The notes under the pieces were generated by a model. The model had not been told where the DNA came from and ran no database searches. It worked only from the letters and a program-made list of their open reading frames with translations. Positions 1 through 11,616 of a stretch of 64,000 nucleotides of DNA are shown here, one piece after another. The first letter of the stretch is position 1, and every line of letters starts with the position of its first letter. Source of the stretch: Thysanoteuthis rhombus (taxonomy: Eukaryota; Mollusca; Cephalopoda; Oegopsida; Thysanoteuthidae); NCBI GenBank assembly GCA_963457665.1, contig OY735227.1:43871742-43935741 (forward strand), in the 5' to 3' direction. Both the position numbers and the translations under genes were made by a program.

Positions 1-273
1 CATAACGATGAATATTACGCCATAGAAACTTTCAAGCCTCTATGTCCGATTACCCTTTAAAACAGCTTGTGTTGAGTCGAATTTTTTTTTAAACTTAAAA
101 TTAGGACACGTGAATATTCAAATATAAATTACCTAATTAAATTGCTTTAAATTTCTTTGTGTCGATCCATACATAAATATCGCTGTTGTTTTTACCAGGT
201 ATATTCTAGTTTGGAAGTAATTGACTGAAATGACAAAAATTTCTTTTACATCTTGAGTGTTTAAAGCTTTCCA

Positions 274-275
<2 letters not shown>

Positions 276-356
<81 letters not shown>
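276..356. repeat. (TA)n microsatellite
   Basis: About 80 bp of alternating TA with one AAA interruption near 334. It lies in unique-looking A+T-rich DNA and is one of more than ten (TA)n runs in the window. Confidence 0.97.
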
Positions 357-520
357 GTACTACTCTAAAACAACTTCACTTAAAGAGTAAAAAGTTGTAT
401 GTATCGAGCACTCTATGAAATGAATCCATTACATTTCAGAAGTAGCTTTATATTATTGATATATTATTATATTATGTTATACTGGTAGCCTGATTTGTAC
501 CACATATACTGTGTGTGTGC

Positions 521-546
521 GTATATATATATATATATATATATAT
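521..546. repeat. (TA)n microsatellite at the edge of a fold-back element
   Basis: A short TA run directly abuts the left arm of the inverted-repeat element that follows. A TA-rich insertion site would fit this, but the target duplication cannot be resolved inside the run. Confidence 0.9.
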
Positions 547-914
547 TGAAACTTTAAAACGATCTTCTTTATTACACAGTGAATGTGTCATCTAGCCTAG
601 ACAACGTAAGTGGAGAAGCCCCAAATAACCGCTTTCCCTCCAAATTCTCATCTTGTTTATTCACTGTCTATATCAGCACAATTGGTTTCTTTCAACGGGT
701 ACAATTATATTATTAATAAATGGACGCATTACCGGTAGGTTTTTTAGCTCAATGGTAAGAGCAACGCTACGTTGAAGCGGCTACCCTATCAGTCGCAGAT
801 TCGATTCCTGTAGCAGCTCTATTTTCTTTTATTGTTTATTTTACTTACGTTGTCTAGGCCAAATGATACATTCACCGTGTAATAACGGGAGATCATTTCC
901 AATAGAGTTTCAGT
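545..914. mobile_element. Fold-back / long-TIR element containing a tRNA-like module
   Basis: The left arm (545-611) reappears as a reverse complement at 844-914. The inner 28 bases (TTATTACAC... to the shared CTAGACAACGTAAG) are nearly identical and the outer part is more diverged. Between the arms lies a tRNA-like segment with an A-box-like stretch (735-752, TAGCTCAATGGTAAGAGCA) and a B-box-like stretch (797-808, AGATTCGATTCC). No ORF is present. A partial relative lies at 40936-41145. The non-autonomous nature and the class (DNA fold-back or tRNA SINE inserted head to head) are inference. Confidence 0.7.
735..820 (+). other. tRNA-like module (pol III A and B box) inside the fold-back element
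   Basis: A-box and B-box consensus stretches are separated by about 45 bases, as in tRNA genes. The flanking acceptor arms do not pair, so this is a tRNA-derived promoter relic, not a tRNA gene. A related module in the opposite orientation is at 40990-41050. Confidence 0.6.
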
Positions 915-2520
915 ATAATATAAAGCAATTTATAATTATCTCTGTCGTATCATATAATCATTACTTAATGATATATTCATTAAGGCGGGTGATGTGCTTT
1001 GGAAGAAGTGATTAGATTTTGGGGCAGATGTATGGATCTTTCCTCCCCTTCATCATGGCTGTGTAAACACAATATGCAATATCTTCAAAATTTCTCAATG
1101 AATTTCGCGTTTTCTGGCCTCACGGGGGGGGGGGATCGATTAAATTTGTAAGGGATCCATTTACAGTTACATCTCTACATACAAATAGAAATATCAACAA
1201 AAATCATACGACGAAACCCAAATCTGTAAGGCAGGTGTTTACACAAAACCCTGTAAGGACTGCCATAAACATTACATCGTCGAAACATCTTGACCTTTTA
1301 AGAAAACAATGTAAGAACATCTGAGAGTGCTAAAATTAGATGTCTGCGTAAATGCCCTTATTAATCATCACAACAAAATGGGCCATAACTGAAATCTAAG
1401 AAAAGCCCGAATACTCAAGACCGAACCCGGCAGTGAATTCGTAATAATTTTGGAAAGAGTTTCAACATGAATTGTGTGATATTTCTCTTCGTTTGGCTCA
1501 ATTAGTACTTTATCAAATAAATTTGGAGACCGCCCCAATCATCCCAAAATGTTCACATTGAGTTTGATCATTCTTAAATTAATTGCAAAATACATATCTG
1601 CAAGCAATATTATGATAACCCAAAAATCAAAAATAAATGGAGACGGAAGTGCTCCTTCGACTTCTGCATGGGGCCTACCATATACGGGCATGGAGAGCAC
1701 CCTAGTGAATTAATGAATCTCAAAAGATTTTTATGCTGTTGTTAATTGTAAGTAAAATGGCAATTTTTGGCAGTTTTTCAATGCAATTTGAGAAAGTCAG
1801 TATCTTTTGCTCACCCTAATGCCCACACACAGCGCCGACATACTAACGGAAAATCGACACCTGAGAATTCTGCTGTCTATCCTTAAACCGGACTTCAAAG
1901 AGATTTGAAAAAATGAAACAGTGTCAGTCATCCCATTGACTTTCCTTTCATTTTTCTTCCCTTTATAGAAGGCGTAAACTTTTCAAAATGAATGTAGTTT
2001 CTGAAAACTTGTGATGGTCCATTTTTACTATGATCAACTGATAAACATAAAAACTCTTTAGGGGATGCCTAAAGTAACTGTTTAGAGCATTGACTGCCAG
2101 CTTGGGCAATATAATCCACTAATGGACGAATTAAGCTTTCAAGAGGGCGATAGACCCATTAACGGGTCGCAAGGTATGTCTATATTCGTAGTAATAAGTA
2201 TTTAAAATTTGGAAAACGCAAGTCTTTCTTCCAACCACGAGGTAAATCGACAGTTCTAAGAACGGGGAAAATTTAAGCAGAATAGGACAACGATGTTTGT
2301 AAGGAATTGAGTGACCCAAAGAGAGAGTGATTAAAGAGGAAACAGTGTTCGTAACAAAGAAAGAAAGCTGTTATCCAAAAGAATTATATAAAAAGATTTT
2401 TTTTACGTGACACAACGATATGTTATTCCTTTTTTAAAATCAATTCTTGAAATAGATGCAAGAAATAAAGAAAGGGCAAAAAAGAAAGCTGACTAAACAG
2501 TGTTTATAACTGATGTATAT
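915..2520. other. Non-coding stretch, nothing recognised
   Basis: A+T-rich sequence with a G9 run near 1125-1133 and no open frame above 62 codons. I see no family signature, splice-framed exon or obvious inverted repeat. A short (TA)n run follows at 2531-2552. Confidence 0.5.
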
Positions 2521-3130
2521 ATTTCATATAAATATATATATATATATATATGTGGGACTTCACCTATGGTGATGGCCTCACAAACTATACCAAACCAGAC
2601 GTGGTTCTGGGTTAGTAAAAGAAGGCAACAAGTCGGAATTTCGTTTAAATGTTTTACATAGAATATTGATTATCAATATCTCTGGAGACGGGAAATGCCT
2701 ATTCGCAGTTGAAAAGAGGGGAGGCCGATTTTCATCTAAGTCAAACTGACGACTGGTCTCTCATATCACGAACGGTAGTCTACAGAATGGTAGCAGCGGT
2801 TGACGGTTACTAAGGGCGGCGTCTAACACGAGAGAGACTGGCAGCGATTCTCTTCTCCAAACCCAATTTTACTCTGCTGCTGTTACGAAAATCCCTCCTA
2901 TTTAAGCCCTTGGTATCAACACTGTATTTCTTTGTAATTGACTTCCTTTCTTTCTTTTTCCTGTTATCTCGATCCTTCCAGAAAATCCCAAATATTGACC
3001 CTCATCCATCTCACGACGCATGTCCGTCCAAGATCATAAATTAGTCTCCCCCTCTCTCAAGGGCTCAGCAAATAACTTTTCTTTCATAAGCTTTACTCTT
3101 TCTTTCAAGACCCCAGACACTGGCCCCATG

Positions 3131-3435
3131 TCTGGCCATCTAACCAAGAGGAGAACTTCTCTAAAAGTACTTGTTTTTGCAACCAAGGATTTGACAGAAG
3201 ATATTAGATTGAGAAAGTGCAGGTGATTCAACTTCCTATAGTATCTCGAAAAACACATTAAGCCCTTATCTGGTCATCGAATCGGGAAGAAAACTTTCTC
3301 TAAAAGTATCTGTCTTTTGCAACCCAAGGATTTGACATAAGATATTAGATTGAGAAAGTACAGGTGACTCCCACTTGGAAGCACGTAATCCTCACTTTCC
3401 ACAGTATCCTCAAAAAACACATTATCCCTTTTAAC
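3131..3435. repeat. Imperfect tandem duplication, offset about 139 bp
   Basis: Copy A (3131-3262) and copy B (3273-3435) share the blocks CTAAAAGTA, AAGGATTTGACA, GATATTAGATTGAGAAAGT and AAAAACACATTA in the same order. Copy B has a ~25-bp insertion before the last block. Small ORFs on both strands here are by-products of the duplication. Confidence 0.85.
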
Positions 3436-3449
3436 ACAGATAACTCCTT

Positions 3450-3520
3450 TTGTAATAACCATAGTAATTACTGGTAATAACCATAGTAATTTTCGGTAAC
3501 AGCTATAGTAATTTTCAGGA
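3450..3520. repeat. Short tandem repeat, ~22-bp unit, three copies
   Basis: Three successive copies of GTAATAACCATAGTAATT, the third diverged to GTAACAGCTATAGTAATT. They follow the 139-bp duplication and precede a (TA)n run. Confidence 0.8.
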
Positions 3521-3547
3521 CACGGGGGACTCCTGGCCCCCTAGTGT

Positions 3548-3550
<3 letters not shown>

Positions 3551-3596
<46 letters not shown>
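3551..3596. repeat. (TA)n microsatellite
   Basis: Uninterrupted alternating AT run of about 46 bp. Confidence 0.97.
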
Positions 3597-3598
<2 letters not shown>

Positions 3599-4610
3599 CC
3601 AATGAATTATATTACATTACAAGCGATAGTTTCCCTTTTGATTTTTTAGGCAATCGTTGTTATTTTTGTTTCGGACACCTTAACGGAGATTAACTTGAAA
3701 AATCAATTGGAAACAAATATTTTAAAATTATACTGATATTTCTATTACAGAAACAAATATTGTCAAATGATGCCAAATGCTGTCAAAAATTGTATATACA
3801 ACCTCGCAGGTCTTGAACAGAGTCATTTTTGTTGTTGTTTAGTTATGGTTAACGGCACATCATTACATAGACAACCAACGGAAACAGTGGGTTTTATATT
3901 AATTATTGTCTCAACATATGATAAATACGTTGAATATGCCCGACAAAAACGATGGGGAAAGGTTACTTTTGGGAGCCGCGGTACAAGTTTGGGGGCGTAT
4001 ATAGCCCCTCTTATCGCCCTTTGAGGAATGACAGCTTCACCACAACATTCTTTTCTTTCATAGTCACACAATAATTCATCTTGGACACAGGGAATTCAAC
4101 CACCAGGTATCAAGCTAGCTGTTCCCAAACTGGTGTCCACAAAGGTGTTATAGGGGGTCCATGAGCTTGATGAGATCTTCAAATCCTTGGTTTCATGTGA
4201 AATTCCAGCTAAATAAAAGAAGATCCTTGGTAATGGAGAGATTGGTAACCATCGTATCAAGCTTTAGTGGGGTTGAAAGGATGGTTGAAATATTTCCAAA
4301 TTTCTGCAATCCTCACAGAGTTCCGTATTATCTTGGTGAACATTACGTCAAGGTTCCGTGAAATGTGGCAATATAGATATACATCCATAACTTGCATGAA
4401 TGAATCACCGTAGCTCACGTGCGTACCAGAGCTAATTATCTAAGAGAATTATCTGAAATTTTCTGAAATAAAGGGTCGGAATACCATGAGACCTCATAAA
4501 CCACTTTTTTGGGAAAAAAATCACTTTTTGATGGTGACTAGTGGTGTACTCGTACTAATTTCAAACGTTGTAGCCCCCACCCCCCACCCAAATGACTGGG
4601 GGCGCCTGGA

Positions 4611-4650
4611 GACACATACAGACACTAGTGTCCTTGTGTCTGTATGTGTC
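4611..4650. repeat. Perfect 15-bp hairpin
   Basis: GACACATACAGACAC at 4611-4625 is exactly reverse-complemented at 4636-4650, with a 10-base loop (4626-4635). No T-run follows. The surrounding 3600-5350 stretch has no other feature I can name; its longest frame is 114 codons and looks like chance. Confidence 0.9.
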
Positions 4651-5358
4651 ATCATCAAAGAGAAGAGAATCTTTAGCCCACTTGGCTGGTTGCTCAAACA
4701 TTTGCGGGGCTACCTTAATTCGATACCCTCTCTCATGCTCACATACAAAAGCATGTCACTGTCTTTTATTTTACATCATATGAGGTTGCACATAGTTTTT
4801 AAAAAAATAATGAACTCATCTATGATTTAAAGATAAACAAGAAATCACGAAATTCATTTAACTATAAAGACTATTACAGCTCTAGACATATCTTAATTCA
4901 AATTTATAAGTGTTTGTGCGAGATGTGTGAAAGGAAAAAATAATTAATTGCCCGAGGCAAAGGGCCAAGTTGAATAATACATGCTAAACGAAATATCTAC
5001 CAGATGAAATCGAGGCAGACTGGAATGTAGATATTCCCAGTTGGAAATATCACCCGTCTTAAATGTGTTTCTACCGACTTTGGATGCTTGCAAATGATTA
5101 CTGTGGTGATAATAAGGCTATAATAACATTAATATAGCGGGAAAAACATGTTGATAATAATAAAGAGAACGTGGATCTAGTCTAACTGTTAAAAAACACA
5201 GAAAATGGAATCGGAAAATCGAGTTCAAATTCCAGTTGAGGCAGTTTGTTTACTTCTCTCTAATAACCTTAGAGAATGAATGAATCTACCTCTCCCAATT
5301 GGTTGGATTAGGGGTCACTAACGATGTAACATATCACAACTTGTCGCATATTACTTGG

Positions 5359-5755
5359 TTAATCTGCTTTTCTGATTTGTTTTGGAGCGAGATTTGCTCA
5401 TTCCAAAAAGTAACTTTTTTGATGACACCGGTGGCTGAAGAATTTGAATATCTTGGCCCAGAAAAATAACAGTGTATATTACTTGAATATTTCATATTTT
5501 TATCCTTGACGTAATGTAACAACATTGATTTATCGTTATGTTTTAAATTATGTATTGAATTACACTGATTCGAAAGAAAACTTGAGCGTACGTAGCTATT
5601 AACACAAAACGCATTAATAAGTGATTTATATTGTTATGGCTTTTAAATTATTCAGCATGATGTACAAGTTGAGGTCACCGGTGTCATCAAAAAAGTGACT
5701 TTTTGGAATGAGGCAAATGTCGGCCGAAAACAAATTAGAAGCACTGATTGATCTA
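5359..5755. mobile_element. Inverted-repeat (fold-back) element, ~400 bp
   Basis: The left arm (about 5359-5440) and right arm (about 5668-5755) are inverted copies. They share CACCGGTGTCATCAAAAAAG, then GACTTTTTGGAATGAG and AAAACAAATTAGAA with few differences. A ~225-bp A+T-rich centre separates them and holds no ORF. This is the structure of a non-autonomous long-TIR element; the superfamily is not identifiable. Confidence 0.7.
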
Positions 5756-5800
5756 ATTACTATCTTATTTTACCTCCAGATAACAACAAGTAGGAGGGCG

Positions 5801-5880
5801 CTTCGCCGTAGTGTAATGGTTAGCCAGATGGTCTGGCAGATCATTAGCACTGGTTCCTTTGACCGAAAACTAAGCTAAGT
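5801..5880 (+). repeat. tRNA-like dispersed repeat (family B), fragment
   Basis: Begins GCCGTAGTGTAATGGTTAGC and ends near AAACTAAGCTAAG, the same boundary words as the copy at 7939-8070. The A-box-like GTAATGGTTAGC is kept; the B-box part is eroded. Confidence 0.55.
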
Positions 5881-6074
5881 AAATAACTATACAAGCTGGA
5901 GACTAACTACTATCGTAGTAATACTGATATGGCGGGAAAATATCTCAGTGAAAATTAACTCACGAGGCCCCAGGAAGTTATATCAAATGACTGAAACTAT
6001 TTTTAATCATTATTACGGTTTGAATTTCTGAGATGAGAAATTACCATTGATAGGATAGTGCCTGTTTTAAAAGT

Positions 6075-6160
6075 GCAAGTTTCGAAGGGACTGGTCTTCA
6101 TAGTATGTGGAACAGCCTGCCATATTTGACACGTAAAATAAATTTCCACCCATCGTACGA
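6075..6160 (+). repeat. Dispersed repeat, related to 25375-25465
   Basis: The segment with GTATGTGGAACAGCCTGCC, CCATATTTGA and CGTACGAAACTA is repeated in the same order and orientation at 25375-25465. Family unknown. Confidence 0.65.
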
Positions 6161-6848
6161 AACTACATATTTCTTCAATTGTACTTGGATTATTCGCTGA
6201 TTCATTCGATCTATTGTCCTCATCTGAGTTATAATAGCCACCACCAGCCTGTAAGATTCAAGTCGACCACTAGATTCAGTCAAGTCGACACTCTTTCGGG
6301 TACGAAAGTTTCTAAGCTTTTGTCCACCGCCGATCGAGTGGGAATTTTTTTTTTTTTACTTTTAAAAGATGTTTTTTTAATTCTTTTTTTCATTATTCAA
6401 CTGAATCGTTATCAGAGGTAGACTTTGCGGAAATAAACACCCCAATAGATTTCTCGTCGAACGAATTTCAAAGACGACAATATTAATGTATCATTTCACG
6501 TCATCTATCTTCTTTGCAAAGTTTGTTCACCACGGGATAGGAAAATAGAACAATTAGATCAAAGTCCTCATAGTTCATCACTCTTTATGTGATTATCTTT
6601 TTGTAGGCATGAGTCAGTCTTCTTTGCATAGGTTTTTTGGGGCAAATAAACTTTCCCTCTGACTTGACCGGCGGTCAAGTTACTTGGAAAAAAATCTTAC
6701 AAGCTGGTCGTTACGTTTCGAGTCCTTAGGGTGCCCGTCGTATTTTGTAACGTCCTCAGGATTTCTTACGGAAACATTCATACAATTCTCAGAGATAAAC
6801 TGTCCACATTCCACTTTCCACGCTTGTGGACATTAAAAATCCTCAACC

Positions 6849-7267
6849 GAAACTGTCGACACCAACATAGGTTTCTCAGTTTTTAAGTTGGTCTGGCTGG
6901 TTGTTTATGTATGTATCACGGGTACAGGCTGCACTAATGGAACCAGAGGGCTGAAATTTGAAACATTTACTTCTTCTTCATGTTAAGAAAAAAAATTTCT
7001 TCTTTTCCAAATTATCCCTACAAATAGGTTTGTGGTAGGGGGGGTTGTTCAATTTGTAAAGTAAGTTTATGCTAAATTGGCCACTTACTTTGTGTCTGGC
7101 TGTGTTCATGCTTGTTTTTTTTTAAATCTTTTTTTAATTCGGGCTTTCTAGTCATCACCGCTCACCAAAAGGATAGAGAAATAATTTATTCATTGTTCAT
7201 CCCTTTTTCCAATTTTTCTAATTGGTCCCCCCCAACATAAGGATGACGTTTGTAATATGACAGTTTC
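6849..7267 (+). mobile_element. Short TIR element, family M1 copy 1
   Basis: Starts with GAAACTGTCGACACCAACA and ends with the reverse complement of AGAAACTGTCATATTACAAA. The interior (TCTGGCTGGTTG, TGCTAAATTGG, CACTTACTTTGTGTCTGGC) is collinear with copies at 47809-48210 (+), 20421-20886 (-) and 47187-47560 (-), and with a fragment at 17288-17500. No ORF, so it is probably a non-autonomous DNA transposon. Confidence 0.65.
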
Positions 7268-7724
7268 TACTGAGTGACTAACCTGACTTGTCCCCCATTA
7301 AAGACACACCTGAGGACGCAAAACGAATTAATTCAAACACTTTAATAATACGTAGTAGAAAGAAAGCAGCCATATCGGTTGTATTTTGTATAGTGGCTTA
7401 TCTATTACGTTTTACAGAAAGTAATACTGCATTTTCAAGAAGATAAAGACAGATGCAAATGTAATTGAGTCAAGTTTTCATAATCAAAGACATGATCCTC
7501 TTCATTAACAATTTCAGTTGCCCAACGTAAAAGCAATTTTATATATAAATAAAAGATTATTTGTTCCTATCAACGCCTTTTTCTAGTTGATGAACACGTC
7601 GTTTTTATTCAACTTCTTATCTTGAAATATCTCTAAAATGTTACTTTTGGAAAAGATCCAAAATATTCCTTCGTAAAAAAAAACTTCTTTCAAGAAAATA
7701 TATAACTTAGAAGTACGTATATGG

Positions 7725-7830
7725 TGCTTTTGTGGTGTATTGGTTAGCAGACTCGTCTTACTGAGTTCAATCCTGACTAGATTCTCCACTACTGTTAATT
7801 TGTGTCAGAGTAGGCTACGCTTAGTATATA
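7725..7830 (+). repeat. tRNA-like dispersed repeat (family B), fragment
   Basis: TGGTGTATTGGTTAGCAGAC resembles the A-box region and GAGTTCAATCCTGAC resembles a B-box. Degenerate. Confidence 0.55.
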
Positions 7831-7938
7831 ACTACTTTTGAGCGCCTCGTCATGCAATAATCGTGAGCAGGCTTGTATAGCAGACCATTAAGGCTGTATA
7901 GTGAGATCGATACTACATTTACTAAATATCCATACAGT

Positions 7939-8070
7939 GCCTACCGTAGTGCAGTGGTTAGCAAAGTCAATTGGCAGTTTATTTCGCTAATGTAATATCA
8001 GTGATTTTGATCCTCACTGGTTGATCAATGCTGTGGTTCAGTGCGAAACTAAGCTAAACCAAGTGAATAT
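7939..8070 (+). repeat. tRNA-like dispersed repeat (family B)
   Basis: GCCTACCGTAGTGCAGTGGT starts the unit, GTGATTTTGATCCTCAC is the B-box-like part, and GAAACTAAGCTAAACCAAGT closes it. Related copies lie at 5801, 7725, 16268, 16410, 30508 and, inverted, 31143-31255. I infer a tRNA-derived SINE; no single-stranded cloverleaf closes. Confidence 0.6.
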
Positions 8071-8364
8071 TGATACGTTGTAGTGCTTCTTATATAATTT
8101 GTTTCTTACTATTTATTAAGTTTACTTTAGCACAGTACAGGGTCAAATAAAGATCAAATGATCATAGGAAGAGAGTGTTGTGTCTGTTCAGTTCGGATGA
8201 ACTTGCTTTGAAAATCGGCATTTGAAATCCAAGCTTTTCAAGTTAACTCGAATATTGACCACTTAAACCTGTGGGAAATATACTATCTCACCCACGAAGT
8301 AAATTCAGGTTTTTTGATAAGCCACAATAGCCAGGGACCCAAATAGGATTAAATTCACTACTTT

Positions 8365-8700
8365 CATCATCATCATCATCATTCTTTTAGTGTCTCATTG
8401 GACTTCGACCTTCTACAAGACCTTTCTATCATGGACGTCTTGGAGCTAGTCCAGTTCGTCACATTTCTTGTTAGACACAGTTTCACGTGTAATCCACATT
8501 GTGGATCGTAGTTGTCTGACTGATCCATTGCCATTGAAGTCTCCTTATGGATTCTGTGGTATCTCTGACTCCTATTTTTCTTCTCGAATATTCTGCGCTT
8601 TATGCTCTCTCCATGTGATTTTGTGCTCGATTCTCCTCTGTGCACGTTGAAAGGTTTTCAGTTTGTGGGTCAATGTTTTGGTTGGGTCGCATGTTTCTTA
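8365..8700 (-). pseudogene. RTE-clade retrotransposon relic (3' end)
   Basis: Read on the minus strand this is the 3' end of an RTE-type pol gene ending in an (ATG)n tail, which appears as (CAT)n at 8365-8390 on the plus strand. It aligns by eye with the better copy at 45918-46515 (motifs equivalent to a basic RD-H block and the DRE/ILG end). Several stops break the frame. It lacks the endonuclease and reverse transcriptase domains. Confidence 0.75.
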
Positions 8701-9009
8701 ACCTCAGATGTTCATGGTGGTATACATCAAAGTGGTCAAATGAAAATAAATGCAAATTCATCAGATCCAATATTTTCTATGTTATTCATCGTGGTATGCC
8801 AATAATGAAACCGTTAATCAAAGTAATAGACGATGAAAGAGAGCATAGGGAGATTTGGATCCGTGCCTTTGTGAAGAGCATTAGTGAGCATAGCCAGTTC
8901 CAGTCAGAATTCGAAATCGGTTCAGTTTCTCTCTCCTGCACTGATACATCTTCATATGATATCTTATAGTATATAATACTGTATATTGTAATATATGTAT
9001 TGGACATGC

Positions 9010-9170
9010 AGTTGAATTGATCCGATCGGCATTAGTGATCAGAGTTCAAGCCTTAGTAAAAACCAGTAATTCCAATGCTGATTTTGAAGAGACCCTTGTC
9101 TTCTTCTTGGGGAAAATTATTTCTACGTTTCTCATTTCAACCTGGCCAGGTGCCAGATTAAGCTAAACTT
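9010..9170 (+). repeat. Possible tRNA-like repeat fragment
   Basis: GATCAGAGTTCAAGCC looks like a B-box and AGATTAAGCTAAAC resembles the end of family B. A weaker echo follows at 9240-9290. The stretch 9290-10250 shows only short (TA)n runs and no gene. Confidence 0.35.
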
Positions 9171-10255
9171 TTTTTAAAAATCCTTATTAATAAAAATATA
9201 TCTATATTAAAGTAATACATGTATTTTATTGTAATATATACCGGACCTGCTTAATGTCTCCATTAGTGGTTGGTGTTTGAGCCAAGATTAAAGCAGGAAT
9301 TTTAATTGATTAATTAGTTAATTAATCATGTATGTTTGTACTATTATAACTCGGGAACTACGATTTGTAGACAAGAAATGAAACTATAATCGAATGCAAC
9401 ACATCGTAATGTATGTCATGCACCAATTTTTGGTCAATTTCAGGAAAGACATTAATTTAAAAACATTTTTCACGTTTTTTGGCGTCTGAAATTTAGCCAG
9501 CCGACTGCCTATAAGTAGTAGTTTGTCAGTTCTGTGAAAAAACTACATTTCTCATAGGGGTTGGGGAGGTAACCATGTACAGACACTAACCCCATTTCCC
9601 TTAGAAATAGCTTTCCCAGGAACTAGCTGGAAACCAACCAGTAGGATGGGTTCTCTGCCAGTATCCCACTGTCTTTATTATCTAAGATAAGCCAAATTTC
9701 ATATATATATAAGGTACTACCCGGGAAATTTGAACGGATTAATCAATTTATTCATCTGTTAAATTACCCAGCGTTTAAATGTATCACAGGACGTTTCACA
9801 CATCACTCAAAATCATTCGAGCAGAAAATAAAGAACCATATTTTCAAGCGAATTTGTTTTTCTTTGAGGAAGACATCTTGCACCTCAACTTCTCTAGACT
9901 TTTGGGTTTCACCTGATTTATATATATATATATATATACACATGCGCGTAGGTGCATCATCAATAAAAGATGTATAGTTATATTGTTAATATATATAGTT
10001 TTCATACGTTTTTACTGGGAGATTGATTTGAACACTGTTTTCTTCTGGTTCTGATACAATAGCTGTTTCTAGTAGATTACTTGAAGAAAGGAACTTCGCC
10101 TGAGAATGATTATCTGTCTTCATCATGAATGAGATAGAATCGAGTTTTCTCCTCAACCAGCCGAGCCAAATCTTTAGCATACATGTCACGACTACTATAT
10201 GTGAGTTCTTACTTCACATCTCTCTCTCACGACTATTCTGTGAGTACTTACTTCA

Positions 10256-10258
<3 letters not shown>

Positions 10259-10287
<29 letters not shown>
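10259..10287. repeat. (CT)n microsatellite
   Basis: Uninterrupted CT run. An open frame over this run is low-complexity and not a gene. Confidence 0.95.
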
Positions 10288-10291
<4 letters not shown>

Positions 10292-10499
10292 ATAGTGTTG
10301 AAGAGAGGGGAGCCATATTTTTTCTCGTTGAACAAAAATCACTGATGTGGATTAGGTTCAAGTTTTATGGCATTCATTTCCTGCACTCGATCTTACGAAG
10401 CTTTTCCAGATGTCAATCATTTGGAGGGTTTAATTAAGTAAGATTAAGTTAGAGTCTTTTTCCATAATTATTCGATGTTGAAAATGTAGATATTTTTCA

Positions 10500-10760
10500 C
10501 ACTCTGTCTATCTATACATCTCTTTGTCTATCTATCTATGTCAATATGTTCTTAACTGTCTATAACTCAATATGCTCCAATCTGTGTATAATATTACGAT
10601 TAATTGGTTATGCCATAACTCAACATACTTTTGACTCTATAATATAACTCAATATGCTTTTATCTATCTATGATATAGCTCAATATGTTTTTATCTATAT
10701 GCCTATATATGGGCTTTTATCTATCTCTCTATATCATAACAATATGCTCTAATCTATTTT
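10500..10760. repeat. Degenerate minisatellite with CTCAATATG units
   Basis: The words CTCAATATG and TTTATCTATCTAT recur about every 40-60 bp (near 10567, 10620, 10650, 10680), mixed with TCTA tetranucleotides. A further CTCAATATGTTCTTATCTAT occurs at 11023. This is a decayed tandem array with no coding potential. Confidence 0.7.
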
Positions 10761-11106
10761 TTAATTCAACTGTGTTGTCCCTGTGTCCCTCTTAAACATT
10801 GGCACAACTCAACCAAATTTGACATGCATAATCAATGGACCTCGGGGAATTCGGAGAAATCTTTTGAAGGTTGTTAGAAGGGGTTCTATTTACAATGTAA
10901 CTATAATGTTAAACTGAACTCCCACTTTCCGTACAACATACATGCCTACGTATACTATATGCGTATTTAACGGATCAACAAATTGATTAATTCGTTCATA
11001 TTCATAGTCTGTTGATGGTAAACTCAATATGTTCTTATCTATCATCGTGTGTTTTTGTCGATCTGCTTCAGTATCCACATCTGTCTTGCTATATTCTTCT
11101 CTCTCC

Positions 11107-11111
<5 letters not shown>

Positions 11112-11182
<71 letters not shown>
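11112..11182. repeat. (TA)n microsatellite
   Basis: About 70 bp of TA. The long Ile-Tyr open frames on both strands across it are artefacts of the repeat. Confidence 0.97.
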
Positions 11183-11186
<4 letters not shown>

Positions 11187-11203
11187 CACACACATAATGT
11201 CAT

Positions 11204-11616
11204 TCTGTAGAAGTCCAAAAATCTGGAAGCCAGAAATCCGGACCACCTGAGAATCTACACTTTTTGGAAACACTCAAACATTTGAAATTCAATGGGCTTT
11301 TGTGTCCCATCCATATTTGTTTACTGTGTTTATTTTTTCAAGGTTAAATTGTCAACATGATTTCGAACATTACATGCCCTCTTTAGGTGAAAAATATTCG
11401 GTTACATTTTTGTCAAGTGTTCTCTTAATTTTACTTTATAACTGCTCATTTTGATGAACGAAACATTTTGAATGAACTATAAGAATTTACCTGTTCATCT
11501 TTTCTTTATTCCTCCTTATAATTCAATTTTTGAACGAACTGCCCGAGAATCAGGAACATCCGAGTATCTGGACAGAACCAATACTCGACCAGTCCGGATT
11601 TTCGGACGTCTACTGT
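11204..11616. mobile_element. pogo/Tigger-like short TIR element
   Basis: The left end TCTGTAGAAGTCCAAAAATC and the reverse complement of the right end (CAGTAGACGTCCGAAAATCC) match at most positions over ~22 bp. The right terminus falls at TA, the left lies 20 bp after a (TA)n run. The words TCCGGA near both ends are typical of pogo/Tigger termini. The ~410-bp interior has an 85-codon open frame without a recognisable DDE domain. Assignment to pogo/Tigger rests on terminus style only. Confidence 0.6.

Noticed and set aside
735..820. Functional tRNA gene
   Set aside because: A and B boxes are visible but the acceptor and anticodon arms do not pair, and the module is part of a repeated element. 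The same holds for the boxes at 12975, 13195, 16300, 22690 and 28690.
6662..6680. 8-bp inverted repeat ACTTGACC/GGTCAAGT
   Set aside because: Short palindromes of this length are expected many times by chance in 64 kb.
10890..11273. 127-codon minus-strand frame
   Set aside because: Most of it is Ile-Tyr repeats from the (TA)n run at 11112-11182.
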